64,000 bases of DNA from positions 3,534,001 through 3,598,000 of the forward strand of contig NZ_CP023278.1 of the NCBI RefSeq assembly GCF_002896875.1, read 5' to 3'. The stretch is from Nostoc sp. CENA543. Its GTDB lineage: Bacteria > Cyanobacteriota > Cyanobacteriia > Cyanobacteriales > Nostocaceae. A model generated the notes under the pieces. The model did not search any database and was not told where the DNA came from. It was given only the letters and a program-made list of their open reading frames with translations. The position numbers and the translations under genes were made by a program. Shown piece after piece: positions 26,944-36,211 of this stretch. The first letter of the stretch is position 1. Every line of letters starts with the position of its first letter.

Positions 26944-29145
26944 TTAAACCAACACCATTTCGGGTTGGGTTTGGGACAGACTTCCGAAAAAGTCGTAGTA
27001 ATCTAGTGCTTCTAATATTCCCCAGGCGTATTGTCCTTGGGCAAAGTAAATCTGAGCATAGCCACGTAACTTTTGCAGTTCTTCGCTGTAATTTCCTACC
27101 ACAACTGCTAAGGTATTACCTGCTAACATAGTTTCGTCGTTTCCTGATGCACCGGCGACTAAAAAGCGTTTTACGGGTAAACCCCATTTTAAGGCAATAT
27201 AGCGTAGGGCATCTCCTTTAGAAGCGCGAATAGGTAATAGGTCAAGATACATATCATGACTGTAAATACCTTTGACAGGGAGTTGTTGACGACGCAAATG
27301 GCGGATAATTTCTCGGTAACTGGGAGATACACTAGAATCCACGAAGTAGCTGATTTTAAATTTGCCTTGGGCATCTGCTGGTTGCAATTCCACGCCAGGA
27401 ATATTTCTCATTGCTTCCCGAATCGCTTCTGGTTGCCAATTGTGACTAATATGTTTTTGCCAAGTAGTATCTGTGACGATTCTTGGCCCGTAGTAGATTT
27501 CGCTACCAGTGGAAGTAATGAGTAAATCAGGCATGGGAAATTCCCATTCTTCCAACATATTTAAGGTACTTTTGAGACTGCGCCCAGTAGCAATTCCGAC
27601 TCCTGTTGTCTGTCCTTGTTCACGGATGCGTTCAATCAAAGTTTCTAAAGCTTCTTGATCGCCTAAGAGTGTATTATCTATTTCTGTGACTAAAAAGCGA
27701 TCGGCTGTAGGTAGATGGTTAGTTTCTGGTATATTCCAACCAGGATGTTCCGTGGCAGGAAAAACAATTAAAGGACTGAGTAAAGACTGTATCTTTTGTT
27801 GGGGGAAGCGACGGACTTTTTCTAAATAATGCTCAACATGACTTTCCCATGAGAAATGTTTGCGGACATTAGTTAAACCATTACTAGACCATGTTTGCCA
27901 TTGCTGATGGTCAGTTAAGGCTGTTCGCAGTGCATTTTGGATGTCTGGAATATTTAAGGGGTCTACTAATAGTCCATTGTCACAAGCGGCGATGATATCT
28001 CTAGGGCCGCCATCAGAGGTGGCGATAATGGGTACACCGCAAGCTGTGGCTTCAATCAGAGTTAGTCCAAAAGGTTCAGTGAGGGCGGGATTAATAAAAA
28101 CGCCCTGTGTTTTGGCTGTCAAGCGATATAAATCAGGCACATCATCAGATGTATGATGTTTGGGATAGGCGACATTACCATATAGGTCATAGCGATCGAT
28201 TAATTGCAATATTTCGGTCAAAACTTGGCGTGGCCCTGATTCCATCGTGGTGATGTCGTCACGATTTCCTAGCACAATGACTAAATTAGCTAGCTCACGC
28301 AATTGAGGATCTTCACCATAGGCTTTGATAAGACTACCGACATTTTTCCGAATAGCCGGACGGGAAATCGCCGTGATCATCGGCTTTTGCGGATCATGCA
28401 AAAATCGTTTTAACTGTTCGTAAATCGGGGGATTTTGCCAATTATCGGGGGCTGGGTAAAAACGTTCTAAAGCCACACCAGGAGGAATCACTTCCATCCT
28501 TTCTGGTTGATAGCGGTCATAAACGCTATATTGTTCCTCAACTTCTTGATTAGTGCTGGCGATGACTAAAGCTGCACCACCCAGGGTAATTTCTTCAGCT
28601 TCTATGCGGGTGCTGATGTGAAAGTTTTCTTCTATTAATTCTGGCTTAGTTCCATGTTCTAGTAATCGTTGCAGTTTCACCCTTCCTAGTGAATGACCTG
28701 TATGCACTAAGGGTGTACCTAACCAACCAGCCACTCGACTACCTACGTAGCCTGCATCAGCATAGTGCGTATGAATAACGTTTGGTATTTTGCCGACTTT
28801 GCGGATGTGTCTGAGTAATTCGTCTGCAAAGGTATCTAAATAAGGCCACAGAACTTCTTTGCGTAGGTAACGCCGGGGGCCACATCCTAGACGAATGATT
28901 TGGGCTTTGTCGGAGAGAATTTCTACTGGTTGAGCATAATCAGCACTCACTTTGGGGTCTTGTATCAAACGAGTTACTAAGTCAACTCTTTCTACTTCGG
29001 GATGTTTAGCTAATGTGGCGGCGAGTTCAACTACATATTTTGTTTGTCCACCGGTGTCAGCGTCTCGTCCTAACTCTAGATTATTACCTCTAATTAAGCC
29101 GTGAACACTGACTAGTATGATATACAACCCTGAGCTATTTGACAT
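26944..29145 (-). CDS. spsA: Sucrose-phosphate synthase with degenerate C-terminal phosphatase-like domain
   Basis: 733 residues, ATG 29145 with agaggaag SD. It joins UDP- or ADP-glucose to fructose-6-phosphate to make sucrose-6-phosphate, a compatible solute and, in heterocystous strains, a carbon carrier. The GT-B glycosyltransferase spans about 1-460 (SVHGLIRGNNLELGRDADTGGQ, HTHYADAGYVG, and the E-x7-E region NPALTEPFGLTLIEA). A HAD/sucrose-phosphatase domain follows (about 483-715), but its nucleophile position is Glu488 (TEIDNT rather than DxDNT) and the motif IV Asp is Ala666 (GASGND). The domain is therefore likely inactive, as known for other cyanobacterial bidomain SPS. Confidence 0.93.
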   Translation of the reverse strand: MSNSSGLYIILVSVHGLIRGNNLELGRDADTGGQTKYVVELAATLAKHPEVERVDLVTRLIQDPKVSADYAQPVEILSDKAQIIRLGCGPRRYLRKEVLWPYLDTFADELLRHIRKVGKIPNVIHTHYADAGYVGSRVAGWLGTPLVHTGHSLGRVKLQRLLEHGTKPELIEENFHISTRIEAEEITLGGAALVIASTNQEVEEQYSVYDRYQPERMEVIPPGVALERFYPAPDNWQNPPIYEQLKRFLHDPQKPMITAISRPAIRKNVGSLIKAYGEDPQLRELANLVIVLGNRDDITTMESGPRQVLTEILQLIDRYDLYGNVAYPKHHTSDDVPDLYRLTAKTQGVFINPALTEPFGLTLIEATACGVPIIATSDGGPRDIIAACDNGLLVDPLNIPDIQNALRTALTDHQQWQTWSSNGLTNVRKHFSWESHVEHYLEKVRRFPQQKIQSLLSPLIVFPATEHPGWNIPETNHLPTADRFLVTEIDNTLLGDQEALETLIERIREQGQTTGVGIATGRSLKSTLNMLEEWEFPMPDLLITSTGSEIYYGPRIVTDTTWQKHISHNWQPEAIREAMRNIPGVELQPADAQGKFKISYFVDSSVSPSYREIIRHLRRQQLPVKGIYSHDMYLDLLPIRASKGDALRYIALKWGLPVKRFLVAGASGNDETMLAGNTLAVVVGNYSEELQKLRGYAQIYFAQGQYAWGILEALDYYDFFGSLSQTQPEMVLV

Positions 29146-29622
29146 TTTGTCTTCCTCTCTAGTTGACTTTATTTAGTGCTATGTTTAGGCTTTTGTGATG
29201 GAATGAATAGTGAAATTTGATGATGAGATATCCATAAAAATGGCACTCATTTATACTTTGAACAAAGTCAGAAATACAGTCACAATTTGCATTCCCTAAT
29301 AATTCGTCATTTGCAAATAGACATCATTGCTAGCTATTTATTATTTAGAACGATAACTTTCTCTTAATCTCCAAATTGTGAAAATATACTTCTGTATATA
29401 GTATCAGTAAGGTACGTGATGAGTGCATCTATTACAAGAAATACTCGTCTATATTAGAAACATCAGTCCCCGAATTCTTCAAAAATTTGTGTTCTTAAGC
29501 TTGCAGGTTGCAGATGAATAAATTTAACCGTAACATTTAATACTTAGATAAAAATGTTTGATTTTATCTAAAAAAATGTATATTGATATACAGTAATTTT
29601 CATTCCTTTTACTTCTAAATTT
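29146..29622. other. Intergenic region between sps and the TIR genes
   Basis: 477 bases, very AT-rich, divergent promoters on both sides. No ORF, RNA or repeat that I can support. Confidence 0.5.
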
Positions 29623-30351
29623 ATGTCTAATCCAGTCAAGGTATTTTTTTCTTACTCTCACAAAGATGAAACTTTGCGGGATGAATTAGCAACTCATCTG
29701 AGTACAATGAAACGTCAGGGTGTGATTGAGGCTTGGCATGATAGAGCTATTATTGCTGGTAGCAATTGGGCTGATGCTATTGATGACAATCTCAACATTG
29801 CAGATATTGTTCTACTGTTGGTGAGTGCTAACTTTTTGGCTTCAGATTACTGTTATGACAAAGAAATGATGCGGGCGATGGAACGCCATGAACACAAAGA
29901 AGCCCGCGTGATTCCGATTATTCTCAAACCGGTAGATTGGAATGATACACCTTTTAGCAAGCTGCAAGCATTGCCGAAAAATGCCAAACCGGTGACGACT
30001 TGGGCAAATCAGGATGAGGCTTTTTTAGATATTGCAACAGGGATTCGTCGGGTGGCTGAAGAAATCGCTAAATCAAAAGCCTCTGGTAGTTCTGTTGTAA
30101 ACACTACACCTGTAACTACTAGTCAAGGTGGAATAACCGATAGGCAACGTCGGAGATTAGAGCAAGAACGGGATTCATTACAGCAACAATATGATACTGT
30201 GAGTAACAAACTAGACAGACTACGCCAAGCATATTCTATAGAAACGGATGTGACGACAAAGTTTAAGTTGGAATCCCAAATCAAGGAAGCTCAAGCCGAA
30301 CAAGATAAATTAGATGATCAGCTTGAAGAAATTGAGCAGAAACTTTTGTAG
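29623..30351 (+). CDS. TIR-domain protein with C-terminal coiled coil
   Basis: 242 residues. TIR domain 1-150: VFFSYSHKDETLRDELATHL (box 1), EAWHDRAIIAG, LLLVSANFLASDYCYDKEM with the putative NADase glutamate Glu81, IIPIILKPVDW. A Ser/Thr-rich linker then leads to a coiled coil (about 172-242, RRRLEQERDSLQQQYDTVSNKLDRL...QLEEIEQKLL), a likely oligomerisation arm. Bacterial TIR domains cleave NAD+ or make cyclic ADP-ribose products, often in anti-phage defence. A second TIR gene follows 39 bases later on the same strand. Confidence 0.88.
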   Translation: MSNPVKVFFSYSHKDETLRDELATHLSTMKRQGVIEAWHDRAIIAGSNWADAIDDNLNIADIVLLLVSANFLASDYCYDKEMMRAMERHEHKEARVIPIILKPVDWNDTPFSKLQALPKNAKPVTTWANQDEAFLDIATGIRRVAEEIAKSKASGSSVVNTTPVTTSQGGITDRQRRRLEQERDSLQQQYDTVSNKLDRLRQAYSIETDVTTKFKLESQIKEAQAEQDKLDDQLEEIEQKLL

Positions 30352-30390
30352 TTCACTTTGTAACTCAGCCCGCATCTTGCCCTATTCTCT

Positions 30391-32289
30391 ATGAAATCTA
30401 TTGAAGTTTTTATCTCTTATCACCAAAAAGATGAGGAATTTCGCCAACAGTTAGAGAAGCATTTAGCATCTTTACGTCGGCAAGAGGTGATTTCTAGTTG
30501 GCATGATCGCAAAATTATTCCAGGGCAAGATATTAGAGGAGCAATTGATCAACGCCTCAACCAAGCGGGTTTAATTCTACTGTTAATTAGTCCTGATTTC
30601 CTAGACTCTGACTATCACTGGACAGTGGAAGTGACACGAGCGTTACAGCAGAACGCAGCGAAGAAAGCCTGTGTGATTCCTGTGCTGCTACGTCATGTTG
30701 ATTGGGATGTTCCTCGGCTCAAGGAACTATTACCATTACCGAAAAATCGTAAACCGATTAAAAGTTGGGCTGATAGGGATGAAGCGTTTGTAGAAGTTGT
30801 TAAGGGAATTCGGGAAGCTATCGCACCCTTAATGGCGCAATTAGTTGATAGCACGAATGAATCAACCCATCAAGCAACTACAAAAGCACAGGAAGACCTG
30901 CAATATCAAGTCACCACTTTAATAAACGAAGCAGATAGTTTGCGTGAGGGTAAGAAGTTAGAGGAAGCAATCTTGAAATACAAAGCAGCTATCAGTCTTG
31001 AGCCAAACTCTTTATATGCTCACAATAACCTGGGGATTGCGCTGTATGACCAAGGAAAACTAGAAGAGGCGATCGTATCCTACCGCCAAGCCTTAAATAT
31101 TGATCCCAATTTTGCCTACGCTCACAATAACCTGGGGCTTGCACTCTATGCACAGAGAAAACTGGAAGAGGCGATCGCTTCCTACCGCCAAGCCTTATAT
31201 ATCGACCCCAATTTTGCAATCGCTCACTATAACCTGGGGATTGCACTGTCTGACCAAGGAAAACTAGAAGAGGCGATCGCTTCCTACCGCCAAGCCTTAT
31301 ATATCGACCCCAATTTTGCAATCGCTCACTATAACCTGGGGATTGCACTGTCTGACCAAGGAAAACTAGAAGAGGCGATTGCATCCTACAGCCAAGCCTT
31401 AGAAATAGACCCTAACTTTGCCTATGCTCACAATAACCTGGGGAATGCACTCAAAGCACAAGGAAAACTGGAAGAGGCGATCGCTTCCTACCGCCAAGCC
31501 TTATATATCGACCCCAATTTTGCAATCGCTCACAATAACCTGGGGATTGCACTGTCTGACCAAGGAAAACTAGAAGAGGCGATCGCTTCCTACCGCCAAG
31601 CCTTATGTATTGACCCCAATGATGCAATCGCTCACTATAACCTGGGGATTGGGCTGTCTGACCAAGGAAAACTAGAAGAGGCGATCACATCCTACCGCCA
31701 AGCCTTGAAATTTGATTCCAATGATGTCTACGCTCACTGTAACCTGGGGATTGCGCTGTCTGACCAAGGAAAAGTAGAAGAGGCGATCGCATCCTTCCGC
31801 CAATCCTTAAAAATTAACCCGAATGAAGCAATCTTCCACTCTGTCCTGGGGGTTGCGCTCAAAGCACAGGGAAAACTAGAAGAGGCGATCTCATCCTACC
31901 GCCAGTCCTTAAATCTTGACCCCAATTTTGCCATCACTCACCATTACCTGGGTCTTGCACTCTATGCACAGGGAAAAATAGAAGATGCGATCGCATCCTA
32001 CCGCCAAGCCTTAAATATTGACCCCAATTATGCAAAAGCTCACAATAACCTGGGGCTTGCGCTCTATGCACAGAAAAAACTAGAAGAGGCGATCACATCC
32101 TACCGCCAAGCCTTAAATATTGACCCCCATTTTACAAAAGCTCACAATAACTTGGGAATTGCGTTGTACAACCAAGGAAAAATAGAAGAGGCAATTAAAG
32201 AAATAGAAGTAGCTGTTACTCTTGAACCTAATAACACCCTATTCCGTGACAACTTAAAGCTTTATCAAAATCAGAAACAGGGTTCTTGA
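30391..32289 (+). CDS. TIR-TPR protein
   Basis: 632 residues. An N-terminal TIR domain (1-150; FISYHQKDEEF, SWHDRKIIPG, LDSDYHWTVEVTRAL with Glu80 in the catalytic position) is followed by about 13 TPR units of 34 residues (consensus AHNNLGIALSDQGKLEEAIASYRQALYIDPNF). Several units are almost identical in DNA (102-base period, notably around 31150-31380 and 31450-31610), evidence of recent duplication or gene conversion. TPR arrays would serve as the sensing or docking part, TIR as the NAD-acting output. Probably an operon with the preceding TIR gene. Target unknown. Confidence 0.9.
   Translation: MKSIEVFISYHQKDEEFRQQLEKHLASLRRQEVISSWHDRKIIPGQDIRGAIDQRLNQAGLILLLISPDFLDSDYHWTVEVTRALQQNAAKKACVIPVLLRHVDWDVPRLKELLPLPKNRKPIKSWADRDEAFVEVVKGIREAIAPLMAQLVDSTNESTHQATTKAQEDLQYQVTTLINEADSLREGKKLEEAILKYKAAISLEPNSLYAHNNLGIALYDQGKLEEAIVSYRQALNIDPNFAYAHNNLGLALYAQRKLEEAIASYRQALYIDPNFAIAHYNLGIALSDQGKLEEAIASYRQALYIDPNFAIAHYNLGIALSDQGKLEEAIASYSQALEIDPNFAYAHNNLGNALKAQGKLEEAIASYRQALYIDPNFAIAHNNLGIALSDQGKLEEAIASYRQALCIDPNDAIAHYNLGIGLSDQGKLEEAITSYRQALKFDSNDVYAHCNLGIALSDQGKVEEAIASFRQSLKINPNEAIFHSVLGVALKAQGKLEEAISSYRQSLNLDPNFAITHHYLGLALYAQGKIEDAIASYRQALNIDPNYAKAHNNLGLALYAQKKLEEAITSYRQALNIDPHFTKAHNNLGIALYNQGKIEEAIKEIEVAVTLEPNNTLFRDNLKLYQNQKQGS
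31029..32172 (+). repeat. 102-bp TPR-coding DNA repeats
   Basis: Eleven to twelve direct repeats sharing the cores acaataacctggggattgc and gaggcgatcgcttcctaccgccaa. The HIP1-like gcgatcgc octamer is carried in many units. Confidence 0.9.
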
Positions 32290-32329
32290 GGGCGTTTATT
32301 TGGTAAGTAAAATAATTAGATAATCAACG

Positions 32330-32746
32330 ATGTCAGCTAAAGACCTATTTCATGGGGCTGTCAAACAAGCACTACTGAAGGAAAAGTGGATAATTACAGC
32401 CGATCCACTCATAATAAAAATTGAAGGTGTAAAGTTTGAGATTGATTTAGCAGCAGAAAAAATTTTAGGAGCTGAGAAAGCAGGTAGAAAAATTGCAGTA
32501 GAAGTAAAAAGTTTTCTAAATAGTTCAGCGATTACTGACTTTCACGTAGCTTTGGGGCAATTTCTCAACTATCGGCTTGCCCTACAAATGAAAGAACCAG
32601 ACCGGACGCTTTATCTAGCAGTACCTTTTGATACTTTTAAAACGTTCTTCCAAGAACTGTTTGTTAAAGAAGCGGTCAAGCTTTATCAAATAAAGCTTGT
32701 TGTCTATGAGCCAATTAAAGAAGAGGTTATCGAATGGAGAGAATAG
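32330..32746 (+). CDS. xisH: XisH family protein
   Basis: 138 residues. XisH was named as a control factor for excision of the fdxN DNA element in Anabaena heterocysts. The N-terminal half carries a restriction-fold signature: Asp39 in KFEIDLAAEK and Glu58-Val-Lys60 in IAVEVKSF, followed by GQFLNYRLAL, so a nuclease fold is likely. It overlaps xisI by 13 bases, the normal arrangement. No XisF recombinase, fdxN or element boundary is visible here, so its role in this place is open. 41 bases after the TIR-TPR gene, same strand. Confidence 0.92.
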   Translation: MSAKDLFHGAVKQALLKEKWIITADPLIIKIEGVKFEIDLAAEKILGAEKAGRKIAVEVKSFLNSSAITDFHVALGQFLNYRLALQMKEPDRTLYLAVPFDTFKTFFQELFVKEAVKLYQIKLVVYEPIKEEVIEWRE

Positions 32747-33069
32747 AATACTACCGTCAAAGCATTCGTAACTTGCTAATTGAACAAGCATCTATAGAAA
32801 AGAGTAACCCAGATGTTGAGTGTCAGCTAATTTTTGATAGAGAACATGACCATTATCAATTACTTGATGTTGGTTGGGAAGGACTCAAGCGAGTATATAA
32901 CTGTTTTATCCATTTGGACATTAAAGATGGCAAAATTTGGATTCAGCGCAATACGACTGAGCTAGATATTGCCCAAGCATTAGTAGAAATGGGGGTATCG
33001 AAGGAAGATATTGTTTTGGGATTACATCCGCCTTACAAGCGTCCGTATACAGGGTATGGTGTAGCGTAG
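32734..33069 (+). CDS. xisI: XisI family protein
   Basis: 111 residues, start overlapping the end of xisH. The family pattern is complete: YRQSIRNLLIEQA, CQLIFDREHDHYQLLDVGWEGLKRVYNCFIHLDIKDGKIWIQRNTTELDIAQALVEMGVSKEDIVLGLHPPYKRPYTGYGVA. Forms an obligate pair with XisH; such pairs are abundant in multicellular cyanobacteria far beyond excision elements, and may be toxin-antitoxin-like or maturation proteins. Function here is not established. Confidence 0.93.
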   Translation: MERIEYYRQSIRNLLIEQASIEKSNPDVECQLIFDREHDHYQLLDVGWEGLKRVYNCFIHLDIKDGKIWIQRNTTELDIAQALVEMGVSKEDIVLGLHPPYKRPYTGYGVA

Positions 33070-33116
33070 GTGATTCAAGGGACTTCCAATTAAAAAATAT
33101 ACTATCACTTTGATGG

Positions 33117-33149
33117 CAGGGGGGCAGGGGGCAAGGAGCAGGGGGAAAG
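33117..33149. repeat. G-rich tandem repeat (gcagggg)
   Basis: ggcaggggggcagggggcaaggagcaggggg, a polypurine run of the same kind as 36797-36825, in the short gap between xisI and truB. Confidence 0.8.
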
Positions 33150-33261
33150 ACAGATTTTTTGGAAAAAATAAATTGGATAGTTTATTTTCTAGAAGTCCCC
33201 AAAACGTCAACACTTGGTGTCATAAGGCTTAATTCGTTTTGTTGTGTGATGTTTCTAGATT

Positions 33262-34137
33262 TTAAGCAATAGGTTCAAATACCATTTGCGGAATTAATAC
33301 ACCCGCTTGTAATTCCCCAATTCCCAAAAAACGGGTTGCTTCATAGACTCGCACCTGACCGGTGATTTCTGGAGTTAGGGAAATGCGCTGTCCCTGACAC
33401 CATTTTTGAGCAGAAATACTGGGTAAAGTTACAGATGGGAGATGTTGTAAGGCTGTATCTGGTGGGGTGGGTTGAAATGTCCCGTTTGAGAGTTGGGTTT
33501 CTAACTCATCTAAGGTGAGACTATTTGCTAAATTGAAACCACTGCTTTGAGTACGTACTAAAGCAGCGAGAGTTCCGCCTGTATTTAACACTGTACCTAA
33601 ATCACGCGCGATCGCCCGAATATATGTGCCGCTACCACAGGCTATCTCTACATCTAATTCGGGAAAGTCTCCGACTCGCCAATCTAAAATTTCTATGCGA
33701 TAAATTTCTACTGTCCTTGGGGGAACTTCTACGGCTGTACCTTGACGCGCTAAATCGTACAGGCGTTTTCCTTCGACTTGAATCGCACTGTAAATTGGTG
33801 GAATTTGCTCAATTTTACCGATAAATTTAGCTAATGCCGTTTTTATTTGTGCTAAATCTAATTCCGCGCAGGGTTGGGACGAGATGATTTCACCTTGTAA
33901 GTCATCAGTTGTAGTCTGCATCCCAAAGCGGATAGTGGCTTGATAAGCTTTATCACTGGGAAGATATTGTAATAATCTTGTAGCTTTACCAACTGCAATG
34001 GGTAGCACACCAGTAGCGGCTGGATCTAATGTACCTGCGTGTCCTACACGTTTGAGTTTGCATAATTTTCGCGCCTTGGCCACGCAATCATGAGAAGTCC
34101 AGCCAAATGGCTTGTTTAAGTTAATAAAACCTTGCAC
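33262..34137 (-). CDS. truB: tRNA pseudouridine-55 synthase TruB
   Basis: About 291 residues from GTG 34137, which gives the standard opening [23 protein letters not shown]; the open frame continues to 34278 but adds about 47 residues unlike TruB. It isomerises U55 in the T-loop of tRNAs. Catalytic Asp in [16 protein letters not shown]; also [37 protein letters not shown] and [15 protein letters not shown]. No linked rbfA/infB. The downstream end faces xisI. Confidence 0.94.
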   Translation of the reverse strand: MQGFINLNKPFGWTSHDCVAKARKLCKLKRVGHAGTLDPAATGVLPIAVGKATRLLQYLPSDKAYQATIRFGMQTTTDDLQGEIISSQPCAELDLAQIKTALAKFIGKIEQIPPIYSAIQVEGKRLYDLARQGTAVEVPPRTVEIYRIEILDWRVGDFPELDVEIACGSGTYIRAIARDLGTVLNTGGTLAALVRTQSSGFNLANSLTLDELETQLSNGTFQPTPPDTALQHLPSVTLPSISAQKWCQGQRISLTPEITGQVRVYEATRFLGIGELQAGVLIPQMVFEPIA

Positions 34138-34256
34138 TGTGAAATTTATGAGTTTAGCGATCGCCCATAATTCTAATACTATCAGGAACTTTAGTGAATA
34201 TAAGGTTTTGTACGAGTCGCGATGCGTGGAGAATGCGTCAATATGACGATATGAAT

Positions 34257-34289
34257 AGATACCCAATTTTTTCATCAAATCGGGTATCT
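34257..34289. terminator. Hairpin between the secreted-protein gene and truB
   Basis: Perfect arms agataccc / gggtatct separated by an AT-rich loop with a T run. Likely ends the minus-strand gene that stops at 34315. Confidence 0.5.
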
Positions 34290-34314
34290 ATTTAACAAAT
34301 AATATATGAGGTAA

Positions 34315-34695
34315 TTACTTAACTTCTTCGGGTGCAAAAGCTTTGATTTTGCCCTTTTTGACGGCAACTACTACATCATATGTAGCACAGTACGAGATGG
34401 TGACATTATTAGCCTTGTTATAAAGATTTACTACCATACCTGCGCCACCCGGTTGAACTCCCAGTGGTTCTAAGTCGCCAAAGAAGAAACGACGCAACTG
34501 ATCACCACTACCAAACTGACCTTTGTGTTTGGCTAGAAAATCAATTTTTTGTTGTGCAGTCAAGCCTGTAGCATCTTTCATTTCTTCTGCTGATGCTTGT
34601 ACCCAATTAGGATTAACGGCTTGTAATGGAACGTCAAAGACCGTTAACATCCCAGCTAAAGCAACAGTTGTGAGTAAAGATGGTGCAAATTTCAT
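34315..34695 (-). CDS. Secreted conserved protein, unknown function
   Basis: 126 residues from ATG 34695, preceded by ggag; the upstream open frame has no SD. A signal peptide is evident (MKFAPSLLTTVALAGMLTVFDVPLQAV). The mature domain (NWVQASAEEMKDATGLTAQQKIDFLAKHKGQF, GDQLRRFFFGDLEPLGVQPGGAGMVVNLYNKANNVTISYCATYDVVVAVKKGKIKAF) looks compact, with one cysteine. It is not PsbU or another photosystem extrinsic protein that I can recognise. Probably periplasmic or lumenal. Confidence 0.7.
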   Translation of the reverse strand: MKFAPSLLTTVALAGMLTVFDVPLQAVNPNWVQASAEEMKDATGLTAQQKIDFLAKHKGQFGSGDQLRRFFFGDLEPLGVQPGGAGMVVNLYNKANNVTISYCATYDVVVAVKKGKIKAFAPEEVK

Positions 34696-34945
34696 TGGTA
34701 ACTCCGTTTTTGGTTTATCCCAGCGATTACAGCATCTCAACAACTACTGAAGTTCACCTGAAGCCTAAATGGAAATTACCTGAATTTACTTGTGCAAGTG
34801 ATTCAGTGAATACTCAGCATTTTCTCAGAAAAATCAGGTTTTAAGTACAAAATCAGGAATGGGGGTTAAGAAGTAACAAGATAGGGTTTTCAAAATCAAA
34901 TATGATTCCTATATTGAATGATTGTCTCGTGGGGGTGGTGTAATT

Positions 34946-36007
34946 GTGGCCAAGTTAAGAAGAAAGAATCGTTTCATACACCAAATTCCTGGTCAAGTTT
35001 ATTTATGGTTAGCAGTGTTAATTTTTGGCGCATCCAGTGCCATAACGCGCAAGCTAACCGAAATTGGTGCAGAAAACTTCTTAGGTGGCCGCAACCCAAT
35101 TTCGTTATGTAATGTTTTGTTTGTGGGTAATCTCTGCGCTTTATTCTTGATGATTTTTATTTATGGGCGACAGTGGAATCAAACAGCTTTGCAGAAAATT
35201 ACTCGAAAAGATTGGTTATATTTAATAGTTGTAGCGATTTTAGCAGGAGCTTTAGCCCCTGGGTTAATTTTTCAATCTCTGGCTTTAACCAATGTTAATA
35301 ATGTCATTTTGATAGGACGTATTGAAGTTCCCTTAACATTATTTTTATCGATAGTGGTTTTGAAAGAACGGGTAAATAGAGGAGAAATTATCGGAGCGAT
35401 CGCAGCTTTTATTGGTGTATTAATTACCATTGTTCTTCAGCCTCAGAATGAGCAAATAATGATGAATATGGCGGGACTAAATATTGGTTTAGGTGAATTA
35501 TTAGCAGCTACAGGAGCAATATTTTTATCATTGGCAACAGTGATTAGTAAACAACATCTAGTTGATATTCCCTTGGGGATTTACAGTATTTTTCGCACAG
35601 CTTTAGGCACAGTCGTATTCTTTATGATTGCGCTTGTGCTTTATGGTCGTGACCATTTTATGGATGTGCTATCACCATTTTTATGGAAATGGATGTTGAT
35701 TTATGGAGGTTTAATTGTTGTCGTCGGTCAATCATTTTGGATTAAAGGTTTAAGAGTCGCTAGCGTATCTACAGCTTCTTTAGCTAGTTCTTTTACTCCC
35801 GTGGCAGGTATTTTAGCAGCTTATTTAATTCTCGGTGAAGCTCCGACTCCTGCTCAATATTTTGGCGGTGGTTTGATATTAATTGGTATCTTAATTAGTC
35901 AACTTAGCTTGCGTCGGCAAAATTCTACTCATTTAATGGTTAATCAGGAAGTTTCTACAGCCAAAGAACAGGAAATAGAAAACAAGGCTGGGTTTAAGGG
36001 AGTTTAA
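34946..36007 (+). CDS. DMT-superfamily (EamA) transporter
   Basis: About 353 residues from GTG 34946, which has a G-rich SD-like stretch; TTG 34922 is an alternative start. About ten transmembrane helices in two EamA repeats (LWLAVLIFGASSAITRKLTEIG; later ELLAATGAIFLSLATVISKQH), with the typical repeat end SLASSFTPVAGILAAYLILGEAPTPAQYFGGGLILIGI. These carriers export amino acids, nucleosides or other metabolites; substrate not predictable. The C terminus is a polar tail. No operon partners. Confidence 0.9.
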   Translation: MAKLRRKNRFIHQIPGQVYLWLAVLIFGASSAITRKLTEIGAENFLGGRNPISLCNVLFVGNLCALFLMIFIYGRQWNQTALQKITRKDWLYLIVVAILAGALAPGLIFQSLALTNVNNVILIGRIEVPLTLFLSIVVLKERVNRGEIIGAIAAFIGVLITIVLQPQNEQIMMNMAGLNIGLGELLAATGAIFLSLATVISKQHLVDIPLGIYSIFRTALGTVVFFMIALVLYGRDHFMDVLSPFLWKWMLIYGGLIVVVGQSFWIKGLRVASVSTASLASSFTPVAGILAAYLILGEAPTPAQYFGGGLILIGILISQLSLRRQNSTHLMVNQEVSTAKEQEIENKAGFKGV

Positions 36008-36211
36008 CTAAATTCAGTTTTCTGGCTCATTACAATTAATTCATATTAACTAAGTAAGATTTCTGTCAAGAACTTATTTTTCAGACAAAGATACTCAGTA
36101 ATATCATAATCGACGGCGGTGTAAATTCCTAGTTCTTGCTGAGGCGATCGCTAATTCAGCATGGTGAAAATAGTGAAAGCTAGTAGTAAATTTCACCGCC
36201 CCATAGAAAAC

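Noticed and set aside
30992-31384. 130-codon open frame on the minus strand with repeated SPLLVFLGQTVQSPGYSERLQNW segments
   Set aside because: It is the antisense of the TPR repeats; the regularity comes from the 102-base repeat on the plus strand.
32330-33069. Remains of an fdxN-type excision element around xisHI
   Set aside because: No recombinase, nif/fdx gene or paired direct repeats are seen in the window.
34315-34695. Small secreted protein next to truB considered as PsbU (photosystem II extrinsic protein)
   Set aside because: Sequence does not contain the PsbU helix-hairpin-helix pattern; left as unknown.
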